This document shows, piece after piece, positions 26,128-36,688 of a DNA stretch of 64,000 nucleotides. The DNA lies in NCBI RefSeq assembly GCF_037949285.1, contig NZ_CP149926.1, positions 2,335,501 to 2,399,500 of the forward strand, read 5' to 3'. The DNA comes from Thioclava sp. GXIMD4216. GTDB taxonomy: Bacteria; Pseudomonadota; Alphaproteobacteria; Rhodobacterales; Rhodobacteraceae. Each line of letters starts with the position of its first letter. The first letter of the stretch is position 1. The position numbers and the translations under genes were made by a program. The notes under the pieces are model-generated. The model saw only the letters and a program-made list of their open reading frames with translations, had not been told where the DNA came from and searched no databases.

Positions 26128-27510
26128 TCAGCAATTAGGCACATTCACCGCCAGCCCGCCAAGGCTGGTTTCCTTGTAATGTTCATGCATATCGCGGCCC
26201 GTCTGACGCATGGTCTCGATCGCGGCATCAAGCGGCACGAAATGCGTGCCATCTCCGCGCAGCGACAGCGAGGCTGCCGAGACCGCCTTGATCGCGCCCA
26301 GACCGTTGCGCTCGATGCAGGGCACCTGCACCAGCCCGCGCACCGGATCACAGGTCATCCCCAGATGATGCTCCAAGGCGATTTCGGCGGCATTCTCGAT
26401 CTGCTCGGGCGTGCCGCCCATCACGGCGCATAGCCCCGCCGCAGCCATGGCCGCCGCCGAGCCCACCTCGGCCTGACAGCCGCATTCCGCCCCCGAGATC
26501 GAGGCATTGGTCTTGATCAGCCCGCCAATTGCCGCCGCCGTCAGCAGGAATTCCCCCACGCGGGCTCGACTTGCCCCCGGAACATGGTCCAGCCAGTAGC
26601 GGATCACCGCAGGCAGCACACCCGCCGCCCCATTCGTTGGCGCGGTGACGACCTGCCCGCCGGCGGCATTTTCCTCATTCACCGCCATCGCATAGGTCGA
26701 GATCCAGTCGTTGACGATATGCGGCGCCTGCAGGTTCTGGCCGCGTTCGGAGTGCAACGCGTCATGGATCGCCTTGGCGCGGCGCTTGACCTTCAGACCT
26801 CCGGGCAGGATGCCATCGGTCTCGAGCCCGCGCGACAGGCAGCCGTTCATCACCTCCCAGATGCGCGACAACCCCGCCTCGATCTCGGGGCGACTGCGGA
26901 AACGGGCCTCGTTCTGCAGCTTCATTTGCGCGATCCCCAGCCCCGAGGCATGGGCCATCGACAGCATCTCATCCGAGGAACGGAACCCGAAGGGCACGGG
27001 TGATGGCGCATCCTTGGCCGCGGCATCATCGGCGGCCGCCATCTCGCGGGCACTGCGCACAAAGCCACCACCGATGGAATAATAGGTCTCCTGCGCCAGC
27101 ACGTCGCCCTGCTTATCCAGCGCCTCCAGCACCATCCCGTTGGCATGACCTTCCAGCGCGGGGCCATAATCAAAAACCAGATCCGTTTCGGGGTTGAAGG
27201 CCAGCGGCCCCAGCCCTTCGGGGGTCAGCAGATGATCCTTGGCATTCTGCGCCAGAACCGCTTCGGCGGCCTCGTGGTCATAGCTCTCGGGCAGGACCCC
27301 CGCGAGACCGAGGATCGTGGCACGGTCGGTGGCATGGCCCTTACCGGTGAAAGCCAGCGACCCGTAAAGCCGCGCACGCAGCCCGTGCGCCTTGAAATGC
27401 GAGCCCCGCAGAAGCGCCAGAAACATGCCACCGGCGACCATCGGCCCCATCGTATGCGAAGAGGACGGCCCGACCCCGATCTTGAAGATATCGAACACAC
27501 TCAGAAACAT
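26128..27510 (-). CDS. sdaA: L-serine ammonia-lyase (iron-sulfur type)
   Basis: Deaminates L-serine to pyruvate with a [4Fe-4S] cluster. The 460-residue single-chain enzyme begins [23 protein letters not shown], the substrate-binding signature. It contains cluster cysteines in [10 protein letters not shown], the AGLC region and GMTCDPVRG. Beta and alpha domains are fused as in E. coli SdaA. ATG at 27510 with GGGAGTG upstream. It is divergent from the Hint-domain gene. Confidence 0.95.
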   Translation of the reverse strand: MFLSVFDIFKIGVGPSSSHTMGPMVAGGMFLALLRGSHFKAHGLRARLYGSLAFTGKGHATDRATILGLAGVLPESYDHEAAEAVLAQNAKDHLLTPEGLGPLAFNPETDLVFDYGPALEGHANGMVLEALDKQGDVLAQETYYSIGGGFVRSAREMAAADDAAAKDAPSPVPFGFRSSDEMLSMAHASGLGIAQMKLQNEARFRSRPEIEAGLSRIWEVMNGCLSRGLETDGILPGGLKVKRRAKAIHDALHSERGQNLQAPHIVNDWISTYAMAVNEENAAGGQVVTAPTNGAAGVLPAVIRYWLDHVPGASRARVGEFLLTAAAIGGLIKTNASISGAECGCQAEVGSAAAMAAAGLCAVMGGTPEQIENAAEIALEHHLGMTCDPVRGLVQVPCIERNGLGAIKAVSAASLSLRGDGTHFVPLDAAIETMRQTGRDMHEHYKETSLGGLAVNVPNC

Positions 27511-27709
27511 CTCGCACTCCCTGGATGGTCCCGCGCGGGCGGGGATGGCTGCCTTTGCACAATGTCACAGCCCGACCGGCGGACCTGCGCGAAAACGACA
27601 TTCGGCGCATCAAACGCGCGAATTCCCCCACAAGATTAAGAACATTAGCTGAACATTTACCGAAAATCGGTCAGATAGGGGCTGGTTCTGTAACTGACGT
27701 GATGGTGAC

Positions 27710-28702
27710 ATGCCAACCTTTGGCGCCTGGCAAATTTCCGACCTCGTGATCACGGGGCCTGACCCGTTTGCATCGAATGCGACGGCCGAGACAGATGCGC
27801 CCGGTGCCACCAGCTTTGTCATCTCCCCCAGCGCCGATCTGCAGCTTGTCGATCTGGTCGATGACGATGCCAGCTTCGAGGATGCCGATGGCGGGCAGGC
27901 TCTGGCCGCCGCCACCACATTCGACGGGGTCGCGTGGGATGCGGGCGACGGGGTCGAGACCGAATACAGCTATATCATCCGCCCCAGCGGTTCGAGCGAT
28001 CCTGCCGACAACATCACGATCTATGTGCTGGAATATCAGGGGCAAGTGCATGGGATCGCCTCTACCGAACGGCTCTTTGCCGGACAGAGCTACGATATTG
28101 TGGGCATCGACAGCAATGATCCGGTTATTGCCTATAGTGCGATGGCGATCTGCTTTGCGGCAGGCAGTCTGGTGGCCACCAAGCAGGGGCCGGTGCCGGT
28201 GGAAAAGCTGCGCGAGGGGATGCGTATCCAGACCGTCGATAACGGCTATCGCCCGCTGGAATGGGCGGGGCGCTGGCTGGTTAACGGACGCGGAGCCAAT
28301 GCGCCGGTGCGGTTTGAAACCGGTGTTATCGGCAATACGCGCCCGCTGTTTCTGTCGGGCCAGCACAGGGTGCTTATGCGACCGGAGCGGGGGCCGTTGC
28401 AGGGCGAGGAAATTCTTGTGGCGGCCCGCGCCCTTGTGGGACAACCCGGCATCACCCGTGCCGAATGCGACCGCATCCAGTGGGTCCATCTGCTGTTCGA
28501 ACGCCACGAGGTCGTCTTTGCCGAAGATGCCCGCACCGAAAGCCTGCTGCCCGGCCCCGCCGCGCTGAGTTGCGTCGGCCCCGAAACGGCCCGCTATCTG
28601 CAAGCCACGCGCGAGGCCGACCCGTTCGGCATGCTGCCTGCGCGCCCGATCGTGCCCACGGGCAAAGCGCAGCGGATGTTGCGCCTGCCCCAGCGCGCGT
28701 GA
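27710..28702 (+). CDS. Hint (hedgehog/intein)-domain protein
   Basis: A 330-residue acidic protein. The N-terminal 145 residues are rich in Asp, Ser and Ala, without a Sec signal. From Cys148 the sequence CFAAGSLVATKQG, followed by PVPVEKLREGMRIQT and SGQHRVLM, is the Hint_2-type self-processing fold common in Rhodobacterales. The family can cleave at the Cys by N-S acyl shift. Many such proteins are thought to be secreted by type I systems, but no transporter is adjacent. Substrate and role are unknown. Confidence 0.8.
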   Translation: MPTFGAWQISDLVITGPDPFASNATAETDAPGATSFVISPSADLQLVDLVDDDASFEDADGGQALAAATTFDGVAWDAGDGVETEYSYIIRPSGSSDPADNITIYVLEYQGQVHGIASTERLFAGQSYDIVGIDSNDPVIAYSAMAICFAAGSLVATKQGPVPVEKLREGMRIQTVDNGYRPLEWAGRWLVNGRGANAPVRFETGVIGNTRPLFLSGQHRVLMRPERGPLQGEEILVAARALVGQPGITRAECDRIQWVHLLFERHEVVFAEDARTESLLPGPAALSCVGPETARYLQATREADPFGMLPARPIVPTGKAQRMLRLPQRA

Positions 28703-28820
28703 TCACGCGCGCCTGATCACGCGGCCCATATGATTTTATACGAAACCCTGAGGAATAGCGCGTGCATGGTCGCGCAGGTCTGCTATAAGCCGCGCGAACG
28801 GATCTTTGAGGAGCAAAACC

Positions 28821-29606
28821 ATGCCCGCCGAGCTTTCCCCCATGGACAAGGCCAAATTCGCCGCCGCCCGCCGCGCGGTGGATTTCATCGAGGACGGCAT
28901 GCGTGTCGGCCTTGGCACCGGCTCGACCGCTGCATGGATGGTGCGCTGTCTGGGCGAGCGTGTGCGCGAGGAAGGGCTGAACATCATCGGCGTGCCGACC
29001 TCGACCCGCACCGCAGACCTCGCGCGCCAGATGGGCATCAAGGTCGTCTCGCTGGAAGAGGCGAAATGGCTGGATCTGACCATTGACGGTGCCGATGAAT
29101 TCGACCCCGAGCTGAACCTGATCAAGGGCGGCGGTGCAGCCCTTCTGCAAGAGAAGATCGTGGCGACCGCTTCGGACCGGATGATCGTGATTTCGGATGC
29201 ATCCAAGGAAGTCGCGCATCTGGGGGCCTTCCCGCTGCCCGTCGAGGTCACGCCCTTCGGCTGGCCGGTGACCCGCACCCTGATCGAGGAAGTGCTGTCG
29301 TCGATGGATGTGCTGGGCCGCGAGACCACCGTGCGTATGGAGGGCGACCAGCCTCTGGTCACCGATGAGGGCAACCATATCATCGACTGCCATCTGAACA
29401 AGATCGGCAATCCGCGCCAACTTGCACTGGCGCTGAACCAGATCGCCGGTGTGGTGGAAAGCGGGCTGTTCATCGACATCTGCGATATGGTCATCATCGG
29501 TGATGCCGATGGCCGCGTCGAAGTGCGCGATATCAATGCTGGCACCGTGGCGCATGAAAAGATCGACTTTGCCGAGAACGACAACATATTTGGCGATCTG
29601 AAATAA
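28821..29606 (+). CDS. rpiA: Ribose-5-phosphate isomerase A
   Basis: Interconverts ribose 5-phosphate and ribulose 5-phosphate in the pentose phosphate pathway. The 261-residue protein has GLGTGSTAAWMV, TIDGADEFDPELNLIKGGGAAL and KIVATAS motifs, with the catalytic Asp/Lys residues. I chose the ATG at 28821 because GAGGAG stands just upstream. An ATG-type start 15 bases earlier overlaps that site. gor follows 429 bp later. Confidence 0.96.
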   Translation: MPAELSPMDKAKFAAARRAVDFIEDGMRVGLGTGSTAAWMVRCLGERVREEGLNIIGVPTSTRTADLARQMGIKVVSLEEAKWLDLTIDGADEFDPELNLIKGGGAALLQEKIVATASDRMIVISDASKEVAHLGAFPLPVEVTPFGWPVTRTLIEEVLSSMDVLGRETTVRMEGDQPLVTDEGNHIIDCHLNKIGNPRQLALALNQIAGVVESGLFIDICDMVIIGDADGRVEVRDINAGTVAHEKIDFAENDNIFGDLK

Positions 29607-30035
29607 CCGCCACTCCGCCAAGCCACCCGCCTTGCGGGCGTGCTGCGACGGCCAATAAGCTAGACCGGGTCCGGGCGGCGCTGCCGCTGCGGGCCCGTTT
29701 CTGTTCCAGGGCCTGCGGGAGGCGTTCCGCATATTGAAGCGCCCCGCCCAAGGCCCCGCCCTGCATTGCCCTGCCCCGCTCAGACCCGAAATGCCGCCAG
29801 CACCGTGCAAGCTGTGTCAACACATGCCGGCTTCAAGCGCTCATGGTCCCACGGCACGGCTTTGGGCTACCCGCCGCATTGACCATATTGGTCGCGCATT
29901 CGGGGCAGACGCGACCCGACGACGGCAACTCTGGCCAAGCCCGCCGATGTGTGGTCTATCTTCGCGCAACAGAAGGGCCATGTGCTGCCCATGACAGCCC
30001 CGCGTCTGGCGGAGCGGAACGTAAGGACATCTCCC
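29607..30035. other. Gap between rpiA and gor without a recognised gene
   Basis: 429 bp. Short open frames exist (for example 29734-29994 on the plus strand) but have no ribosome-binding site or family-like composition. A CCCGC/GCGGG hairpin about 20 bases after the rpiA stop may end its transcript. The gor promoter should lie in the right half. Nothing else stands out. Confidence 0.5.
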
Positions 30036-31388
30036 ATGAGCAATTTCGACTTTGATCTTTTTGTCATCGGTGGCGGCTCTGGCGGGGTCCGGGCCGCACG
30101 GATCGCGGCAGGCCACGGGGCGAAAGTGGCACTGGCCGAAGAATACCGCATGGGCGGAACCTGTGTCATTCGCGGCTGCGTGCCGAAAAAGCTGATGGTC
30201 TATGCCTCGGGCTATCCCGAAGCCGTGCGCGAGGCGCAGGCCTATGGGTGGGACGCCACGATCGGTGCCTTCGACTGGGAGGTCTTCCACAGGAAGCTGG
30301 AGGCCGAGCTTGACCGTCTGGAAGGGCTTTATCGCAAGGGACAGGAAGGCGCGGGCGTCACCCTCCACGACTGCCGCGCGACCGTGGCGGGCCCGCATGA
30401 GGTGAGACTGGCCGACGGGCGCATCGTCTCGGCCAAGCATATTCTGGTGGCGGTGGGCGGCAAACCCTTCGTGCCGGAGTTCGAGGGGTGCGAACATGTG
30501 CTGACCTCCAATGACATGTTCAAGTTCAAGACCCTGCCGAAGACCATGCTGATCGTGGGCGGGGGCTATATCGCCTGCGAATTCGCCTGCATCCTGAACG
30601 GTCTGGGCGTCGAGGTCTCGTTGCTCAACCGCTCGGCCCTTCTGCGCGGCTTTGATGCGGAATCGCGCGATGTGATCGTGGGGCAGATGGAACGCGCGGG
30701 GGTCCGCATCCGCACCGGCCATGTCATCGACCGCGTCACCTGCAAGGGCACGGCCTTCAGCGTGCATATCGCGGGACAAACCGAAGAGACCTATGACGCC
30801 GTACTCTACGCCACGGGCCGTGTGCCGCTGACCGAAGGGCTGGGGCTGGAGGAGGCCGGCGTCAAACTGGGCCAGCGGGGCGAGGTGCTGGTGGATGAAT
30901 GGTCGCAGACCAACGTGCCCTCGATCTTTGCGGTGGGCGATGTGACCGACCGCATCCAGCTGACCCCTGTGGCAATCCGCGAGGGCCACGCCTTTGCCGA
31001 TACCGTCTTCGGGGCCAATCCGCGCAAGATGGACCATGATCTGGTGGCCTCGGCGGTCTTCACCCAGCCCGAATTCGGCACCTGTGGCGTGACCGAGGAG
31101 GAGGCCGCGGGCACCGGTGCCGATATTTACACCTCTAGCTTCCGCCCGATGAAGAGCCTCTTTGCGGGCAATGACGAGAAGGTCTTCCTGAAGCTGGTGG
31201 TGGATCAGAAGACACAGGTCGTGACCGGCTGCCATATCGTTGGCCCCGATGCGGGCGAGATGATCCAGATGGTGGCCATTGCCATGAAGATGGGCGCAAC
31301 CAAGGCGCAATTCGATGCGACCTGCGCCGTGCATCCGACAATGGCCGAAGAACTGGTAACCATGCGCAGCCCGACGCGCAGCGTCTGA
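30036..31388 (+). CDS. gor: Glutathione-disulfide reductase
   Basis: FAD-dependent class I disulfide reductase that regenerates glutathione with NADPH. The 450 residues show the FAD motif GGGSGG (12-17), the redox-active CVIRGC (C43, C48), the NAD(P) motif GGGYIACE and the C-terminal HPTMAEE with catalytic His-Glu. The start ATG at 30036 has AAGGAC upstream. An in-frame longer start is unlikely. Glutathione reductase is preferred over related enzymes because of the CVIRGCVPKKL pattern. Confidence 0.92.
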   Translation: MSNFDFDLFVIGGGSGGVRAARIAAGHGAKVALAEEYRMGGTCVIRGCVPKKLMVYASGYPEAVREAQAYGWDATIGAFDWEVFHRKLEAELDRLEGLYRKGQEGAGVTLHDCRATVAGPHEVRLADGRIVSAKHILVAVGGKPFVPEFEGCEHVLTSNDMFKFKTLPKTMLIVGGGYIACEFACILNGLGVEVSLLNRSALLRGFDAESRDVIVGQMERAGVRIRTGHVIDRVTCKGTAFSVHIAGQTEETYDAVLYATGRVPLTEGLGLEEAGVKLGQRGEVLVDEWSQTNVPSIFAVGDVTDRIQLTPVAIREGHAFADTVFGANPRKMDHDLVASAVFTQPEFGTCGVTEEEAAGTGADIYTSSFRPMKSLFAGNDEKVFLKLVVDQKTQVVTGCHIVGPDAGEMIQMVAIAMKMGATKAQFDATCAVHPTMAEELVTMRSPTRSV

Positions 31389-31531
31389 GCCACGGCCCCC
31401 GCAGGTAAACCGGCCCTGCGGGAATCCGGAAATATCGACAATCATATACTTAGAACTGCTATGGGGCGGGTTGAAACCTGCGGGTTCCCTCCCCAAATCA
31501 CTGCGGAGATCAAGAAAAGGTGAGGAGTCTC

Positions 31532-32677
31532 ATGAGCAATTCAGGTCCCTGGGGAACGGGCGGCGGAGATGACGGCGACAAGCCGAAAGGGTCCGACAAG
31601 CGCCCCGGACAACGTGGCCCCGGCAAAGAGCAGGTCCCCGAGATCGAAGAGTTCATGAAAAAGGGCTCCGAACAGCTGCGCGTGCTGATGGGCGGGCGTT
31701 CGGGGTCCGGTCGCGGGGCCGGACCGCGCGGCCCAAGCAATGGTCCCGGTGTCAAGACCATCGGCGCGATTGTCGTGGTCGGGGCTGCCGTGCTTTGGGC
31801 ATGGTCGTCGTTCTATACCGTGCAGCAGGGCGAAGAAGCCGTCGAGATGACCTTCGGCAAATATTCGGCCACCAAGACCGCAGGCCTCAACTTCGCCCCT
31901 TGGCCTGTGGTGACCCATGAAATCCTGCCTGTCGATCTGGAACAGACGGTGGATATCGGGATGGGGCGCGCAGGCTCGAACGATACCGGCCTGATGCTGA
32001 CCGGCGACCAGAATATCGTTGATATCCAGTTCCAGGTCGTCTGGAACATCAAGGATCCGGCGAAATATCTCTTCAACCTCTCCGATCCGCAGGAATCGAT
32101 CCGCGCGGTGGCCGAATCGGCCATGCGCGACATCATCGCGCGCTCGGAACTGGCACCGGTGCTCAACCGTGATCGCGGGGCGATCCGTGCCGAGCTGGAA
32201 GGCGCCATCCAGGGCACGCTCGACAGCTATAACTCGGGGATCCATGTGATCCGTGTGAACTTCAACAAGGCCGATCCGCCGCAGGAGGTGATCGACAGCT
32301 TCCGTCAGGTGCAGGCGGCCCAGCAAGAGCGGGACCGTCTGACCAATGAAGCCGACGCCTATGCCAACCGCGTCACCGCGCAGGCCCGTGGTCAGGCCGC
32401 CCAGCTGAAAGAAGAGGCCGAAGCCTATCGTGCCCGCACCGTGAACGAGGCCGAGGGTCAGGCCGCGCGCTTTACCTCGGTCTATAATGAATATGTCAAC
32501 GCGCCCGATGTGACCAAGCGCCGGATGTTCCTGCAGACGATGGAAAGCGTTCTGGGCGGGGTCGATAAGGTGATTATCGACGAGCCCGAGGGCGCTCAGG
32601 GGGTCGTGCCCTATCTGCCGCTGCCCGACATGAAACCTGCAGCCAAAACCGACACGTCGAGCGAGGGATCGAACTGA
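31532..32677 (+). CDS. hflK: FtsH protease modulator HflK
   Basis: SPFH/band-7 inner-membrane protein that forms a large complex with HflC around the FtsH protease. The 381-residue protein has a Gly/Pro-rich cytoplasmic N-terminus, one membrane span near residues 70-90, and a periplasmic band-7 domain. The C-terminal helix contains repeated QAAxxxxEAEAYRA-like segments. The ATG at 31532 follows GGTGAGGAG. Its TGA overlaps the hflC ATG by one base. Confidence 0.95.
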   Translation: MSNSGPWGTGGGDDGDKPKGSDKRPGQRGPGKEQVPEIEEFMKKGSEQLRVLMGGRSGSGRGAGPRGPSNGPGVKTIGAIVVVGAAVLWAWSSFYTVQQGEEAVEMTFGKYSATKTAGLNFAPWPVVTHEILPVDLEQTVDIGMGRAGSNDTGLMLTGDQNIVDIQFQVVWNIKDPAKYLFNLSDPQESIRAVAESAMRDIIARSELAPVLNRDRGAIRAELEGAIQGTLDSYNSGIHVIRVNFNKADPPQEVIDSFRQVQAAQQERDRLTNEADAYANRVTAQARGQAAQLKEEAEAYRARTVNEAEGQAARFTSVYNEYVNAPDVTKRRMFLQTMESVLGGVDKVIIDEPEGAQGVVPYLPLPDMKPAAKTDTSSEGSN

Positions 32678-33594
32678 TGCAAAAACTCGCAATCGCCATT
32701 CCTGTGATCGCCCTTGTGGCCGCTGTCGGCCTGAGCTCTGTCTATGTGGTCGACGAGCGCGAACAGGCGCTTGTGCTGCAATTCGGGCAGGTGAAAGAGG
32801 TCAAGACCACCCCCGGTCTGGGTTTCAAACTTCCCCTGATCCAGACGGTCAAAACCTATGAGGACCGCATCCTGTCGCTGACGACGCGCCCACTGGAGGT
32901 GACCCCTCTGGATGACCGCCGTCTGGTGGTGGATGCCTTTGCCCGCTGGCGCATCACCGATGCGGTGAAATTCCACACAGCCACCCGTGGCCGCGGCGAA
33001 CCCTGGGCGCAGCAGCAGCTGGACAATATCATCACCGCCCAGATCCGCGAAGTACTGGGGGGTGTGCCCTCGACTGCGGTTCTGTCGGATGACCGGATCA
33101 GCCTGATGGTGAAGATCCGCGATTCCGCCCGCGCCGAGGCACAGGCCCTTGGGGTCGAGGTGATCGACGTGCGTCTGACCCGCACCGACCTGCCCGACCA
33201 GAACCTTGAGGCCACCTATGCCCGTATGCGCGCCGAGCGCGAGCGGGAGGCGGCTGACGAGATCGCACGCGGGAACGAGGCCGCCCAGCGGATCCGCGCC
33301 AGCGCCGACCGGACCCGCACCGAACTGACCTCGGATGCGCAACGTCAGGCCGAGATCGTTCGTGGTGAGGCACAGGCACAGGCCAACAAGATCTATGCCG
33401 AGGCCTATAATAAGGACCCGAACTTCTTCGCCTTCACCCGCCAGCTGGATTTCTACGCCAATACGCTGAAGTCGGATAGCTCGCGGATCATCGCGCAGCC
33501 CGATAGTCTTTACTTCGACTATGACCGCTTCCTGAAATCGCTTGGGGAAGCCCCCAGCCAAGCGCAGACGGCAAAGCCGCCAGCCGCGCAATAG
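32677..33594 (+). CDS. hflC: FtsH protease modulator HflC
   Basis: Partner of HflK in the HflKC-FtsH membrane quality-control complex. The 305 residues contain an N-terminal membrane anchor, VVDEREQALVLQFGQ opening the band-7 domain, and an Arg/Glu/Ala-rich helix. It is translationally coupled to hflK and followed after 14 bases by a strong terminator (33608-33639). degP lies downstream in its own unit. Confidence 0.95.
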   Translation: MQKLAIAIPVIALVAAVGLSSVYVVDEREQALVLQFGQVKEVKTTPGLGFKLPLIQTVKTYEDRILSLTTRPLEVTPLDDRRLVVDAFARWRITDAVKFHTATRGRGEPWAQQQLDNIITAQIREVLGGVPSTAVLSDDRISLMVKIRDSARAEAQALGVEVIDVRLTRTDLPDQNLEATYARMRAEREREAADEIARGNEAAQRIRASADRTRTELTSDAQRQAEIVRGEAQAQANKIYAEAYNKDPNFFAFTRQLDFYANTLKSDSSRIIAQPDSLYFDYDRFLKSLGEAPSQAQTAKPPAAQ

Positions 33595-33607
33595 GCCCCG
33601 CATCACA

Positions 33608-33641
33608 GAAAGGCCGCAGCCGCAAGGTTGCGGCCTTTCTC
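33608..33641 (+). terminator. Terminator after hflC
   Basis: GAAAGGCCGCA and TGCGGCCTTTC form a perfect 11-bp stem with a 10-nt loop. The right arm itself supplies the TTT-C run. Confidence 0.8.
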
Positions 33642-33907
33642 ATGGACGAGCGCGCCGGTTACCGGACCGGATCAGAGGGATCATCGCCCGCGATACCGAC
33701 CGTGGCGACACAGAACCGCCCCCTCACAGCAGAGCCCGTGTCAAATCACGATCCGGCCAGACAGGTGGTCACCGGCGTTTCACAGCCAATTGTCCCAATG
33801 AGACGGGGCTTTCATTTGTGATTTCCGTCACGACGTTCTTAAACTGGCATACCGAGGTCGGAAGCCTAAAGGTGCCGGCCAACCGCATCTTCGGAGCAAG
33901 AGAGAGC

Positions 33908-35380
33908 ATGACAATCCAGACCCCCGCCTTCCTGTCCGCAAAAAATGTCCGTGGTGCCTTCGGGGCCGCGGCCGTGGCGGCCGCAATCGCCCTGACCCCG
34001 CTTCATGCCACGCCGGTATTTGCCAAAGCCGCGCCTGACAGTTTTGCAGATCTGGCGCAGAAGGTTTCGCCTTCGGTGGTGATGATCACCACCTCGATGA
34101 CCGTCTCGACCCCGACCCAGTCGAACCCGATGTTCCCCGAAGGCAGCCCCTTCGATGATCTGTTCCGCGATTTCGGCTTCCCCGATCAGGGCCAGCAAAG
34201 CCCCTCGCGCCCGCATCACTCGAATGCGCTGGGATCGGGCTTCGTGATCTCGGAAGACGGCTATATCGTGACCAATAACCATGTGATCGAAAATGCCGAT
34301 GACATCACGGTGGCCTTCTTCGATGGCACCACCAAGAAAGCCAAGCTGATCGGCACCGATCCCAAAACCGATATCGCGCTTCTGAAGGTCGAAACCGACA
34401 AGCCACTGCCCTTCGTCCCCTTCGGTGACAGCGACAAGATGCGGGTAGGTGACTGGGTCATGGCGATGGGCAACCCGCTGGGCCAGAACTTCTCGGCCTC
34501 GGCGGGGATCGTCTCGGCGCGCAACCGCGAGCTTTCGGGCACCTATGATGACTATATCCAGACCGATGCCGCCATCAACCGTGGCAACTCGGGCGGGCCG
34601 CTATTTGACATGAACGGCGAGGTGATCGGCGTGAACACCGCGATTCTGTCGCCCAATGGCGGCTCGATCGGGATCGGCTTCTCGATGGCGTCGAATGTCG
34701 TGAAAAACGTGGTGTCGCAGCTACAGCAATATGGCGAAACCCGTCGCGGCTGGCTGGGTGTGAAAATTCAGGATGTCACCGATGATATGACCGAAGCGCT
34801 GGGTCTGAGCTCGAGCAAAGGCGCGTTGGTTTCGGAAGTGCCCGACGGTCCGGCCAAGGATGCGGGCATGCAGGCGGGCGACGTGATCGTGAAATTCGAC
34901 GGGGGCGATGTCGCCGACACCCGCGATCTGGTGCGCCGCGTGGCCAAGGCCCCGATTGGCGAGAAGGTTCAGGTGATCGTCCAGCGCGATGGCAAAGAGA
35001 AAACCCTGACCGTCACGCTGGGCCGCCGCGAGACCTCGGAAGACCAGCCCATTCCGGCGGCGGCAAAAAGCCAGTCGCAAGACAGCGATACCGTTCTAGG
35101 CATGTCCATCGAACCGCTGAACGACGACCTGCGCGGCCAGCTGGATCTGCCCTCGGATGCCAAAGGTCTGGTCATCAGCGATCTCGACGAGGAAAGCGAT
35201 GCCTATGACAAGGGCCTGCGCGCCGGAGATGTGATTGCCGAAGCCGGTCAGCAGGATGTGACCAGCGTCACCGACCTGCAAGACCGCGTTAAAGAGGCCA
35301 AGGATGAGGGGCGGAAATCGCTTCTTCTGCTGATCCGTCGTGGGGGTGAGCCGCGCTTTGTCGCGCTGCCGGTGAAATAA
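33908..35380 (+). CDS. degP: Periplasmic serine protease Do (DegP/HtrA family)
   Basis: Periplasmic chaperone-protease that degrades misfolded envelope proteins. From the ATG at 33908, 490 residues include a signal peptide ending near FAKA (40), a trypsin-like domain with triad His125 (TNNHVIEN), Asp155 (DPKTDIALLK) and Ser228 (GNSGGP), and two PDZ domains (about 270-350 and 395-480). A Gly/Ser/Pro-rich loop at 88-108 corresponds to the LA loop. The position after hflKC places two envelope-stress systems side by side. DegP versus DegQ cannot be settled. Confidence 0.93.
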   Translation: MTIQTPAFLSAKNVRGAFGAAAVAAAIALTPLHATPVFAKAAPDSFADLAQKVSPSVVMITTSMTVSTPTQSNPMFPEGSPFDDLFRDFGFPDQGQQSPSRPHHSNALGSGFVISEDGYIVTNNHVIENADDITVAFFDGTTKKAKLIGTDPKTDIALLKVETDKPLPFVPFGDSDKMRVGDWVMAMGNPLGQNFSASAGIVSARNRELSGTYDDYIQTDAAINRGNSGGPLFDMNGEVIGVNTAILSPNGGSIGIGFSMASNVVKNVVSQLQQYGETRRGWLGVKIQDVTDDMTEALGLSSSKGALVSEVPDGPAKDAGMQAGDVIVKFDGGDVADTRDLVRRVAKAPIGEKVQVIVQRDGKEKTLTVTLGRRETSEDQPIPAAAKSQSQDSDTVLGMSIEPLNDDLRGQLDLPSDAKGLVISDLDEESDAYDKGLRAGDVIAEAGQQDVTSVTDLQDRVKEAKDEGRKSLLLLIRRGGEPRFVALPVK

Positions 35381-35407
35381 TCACCGCACATCCCCACCTG
35401 TAGAGAG

Positions 35408-35430
35408 AGGGGCGCCCCACGGGGCGCCCT
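35408..35430 (+). terminator. Possible terminator after degP
   Basis: AGGGGCGCC and GGGCGCCCT form a GC-rich stem with a one-base bulge and an ACG-type loop, about 30 bases after the stop. Only TT follows, so the assignment is moderate. It also faces the convergent lipoprotein gene. Confidence 0.5.
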
Positions 35431-35465
35431 TCAACCGATCTTGGCAATGGGTATGGCCCCAGAGG

Positions 35466-36068
35466 TCAGGTTGGTCCCATCTGGCCGGGATAGGGCGCAG
35501 CAACACCGGGCGTGGCCGAAGCCGTCGGGGCGGTCTTGTCCGACCAGAGCGTCAGCCCCAGCTCCTGTGCCGCCCGTGTCGAAAGGGTCGCGCTATAAAG
35601 CCCGCGCGCTTTCTGATAGGCATGGATCGCCTGCCCCGTGGACCGGTCCAGACTGCCCGACAGCCCCCCATGATAATAGCCCCGCGCCGCCAGAGCGCGT
35701 TGCAGCATCACCACGAAATCCTGCGTAAAGACCGGCGGACAGGGCGCGGCAAACCAGCGCGTGCCCCGCGCTGTCACGATCTGGTGGCGGGTTTCGGTGT
35801 GATAGGCGGCAGCCTGCGTGATTTTGCCGGTCTCGGGGTCGCGGATCTCGGGCGAGACCAGCCGCTGTTCGGTTACCGTTTCGACCACCGCCGGACTGGT
35901 CTGACGCGCATAACACCCTGCCGCCGCCGGATCGGGCGGGGTGTCGCGCCATTCATTGGCCAGTGTCAGCGGGATTTCGGAATCATCGCGCGGTGCGATC
36001 TGGCGATCGCCCGTCATACAACCGCCCAGCATGGCCAGCACCGAGACAGCCGCCACATATTTACGCAT
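35466..36068 (-). CDS. Lipoprotein with peptidoglycan-binding-like domain
   Basis: A 200-residue exported protein. It has a signal peptide with a lipobox (LGGC, Cys near 17). The C-terminal part, FVVMLQRALAARGYYHGGLSGSLDRSTGQAIHAYQKARGL-type, is a PG_binding_1 repeat of about 55 residues. It is likely anchored in the outer membrane or inner-membrane outer leaflet, contacting the cell wall. Two nearby in-frame ATGs (36083, 36068) are both possible. I chose the one that opens directly into the signal peptide. Function unknown. Confidence 0.75.
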   Translation of the reverse strand: MRKYVAAVSVLAMLGGCMTGDRQIAPRDDSEIPLTLANEWRDTPPDPAAAGCYARQTSPAVVETVTEQRLVSPEIRDPETGKITQAAAYHTETRHQIVTARGTRWFAAPCPPVFTQDFVVMLQRALAARGYYHGGLSGSLDRSTGQAIHAYQKARGLYSATLSTRAAQELGLTLWSDKTAPTASATPGVAAPYPGQMGPT

Positions 36069-36102
36069 TCCCGCCATCCGCATTCCGTTCAACTTCGCCT
36101 GA

Positions 36103-36537
<435 letters not shown>

Positions 36538-36688
36538 GCTCCCCGCCCGAGGCCCCCGCTTCGGGCGTTTCTTTTGGCAATGTCGCAGGCGGGCGTCGCC
36601 TTTTCCCGTCAGCCTGTCGCAAATCACCGCGAAGGGAATGGCCGTTCGGATGAAGGTCATGGCAACAAGCCATGCGAGAGGACATCCG

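Noticed and set aside
29734-29994. Small gene between rpiA and gor
   Set aside because: The frame has no ribosome-binding site and its composition is like random high-GC DNA.
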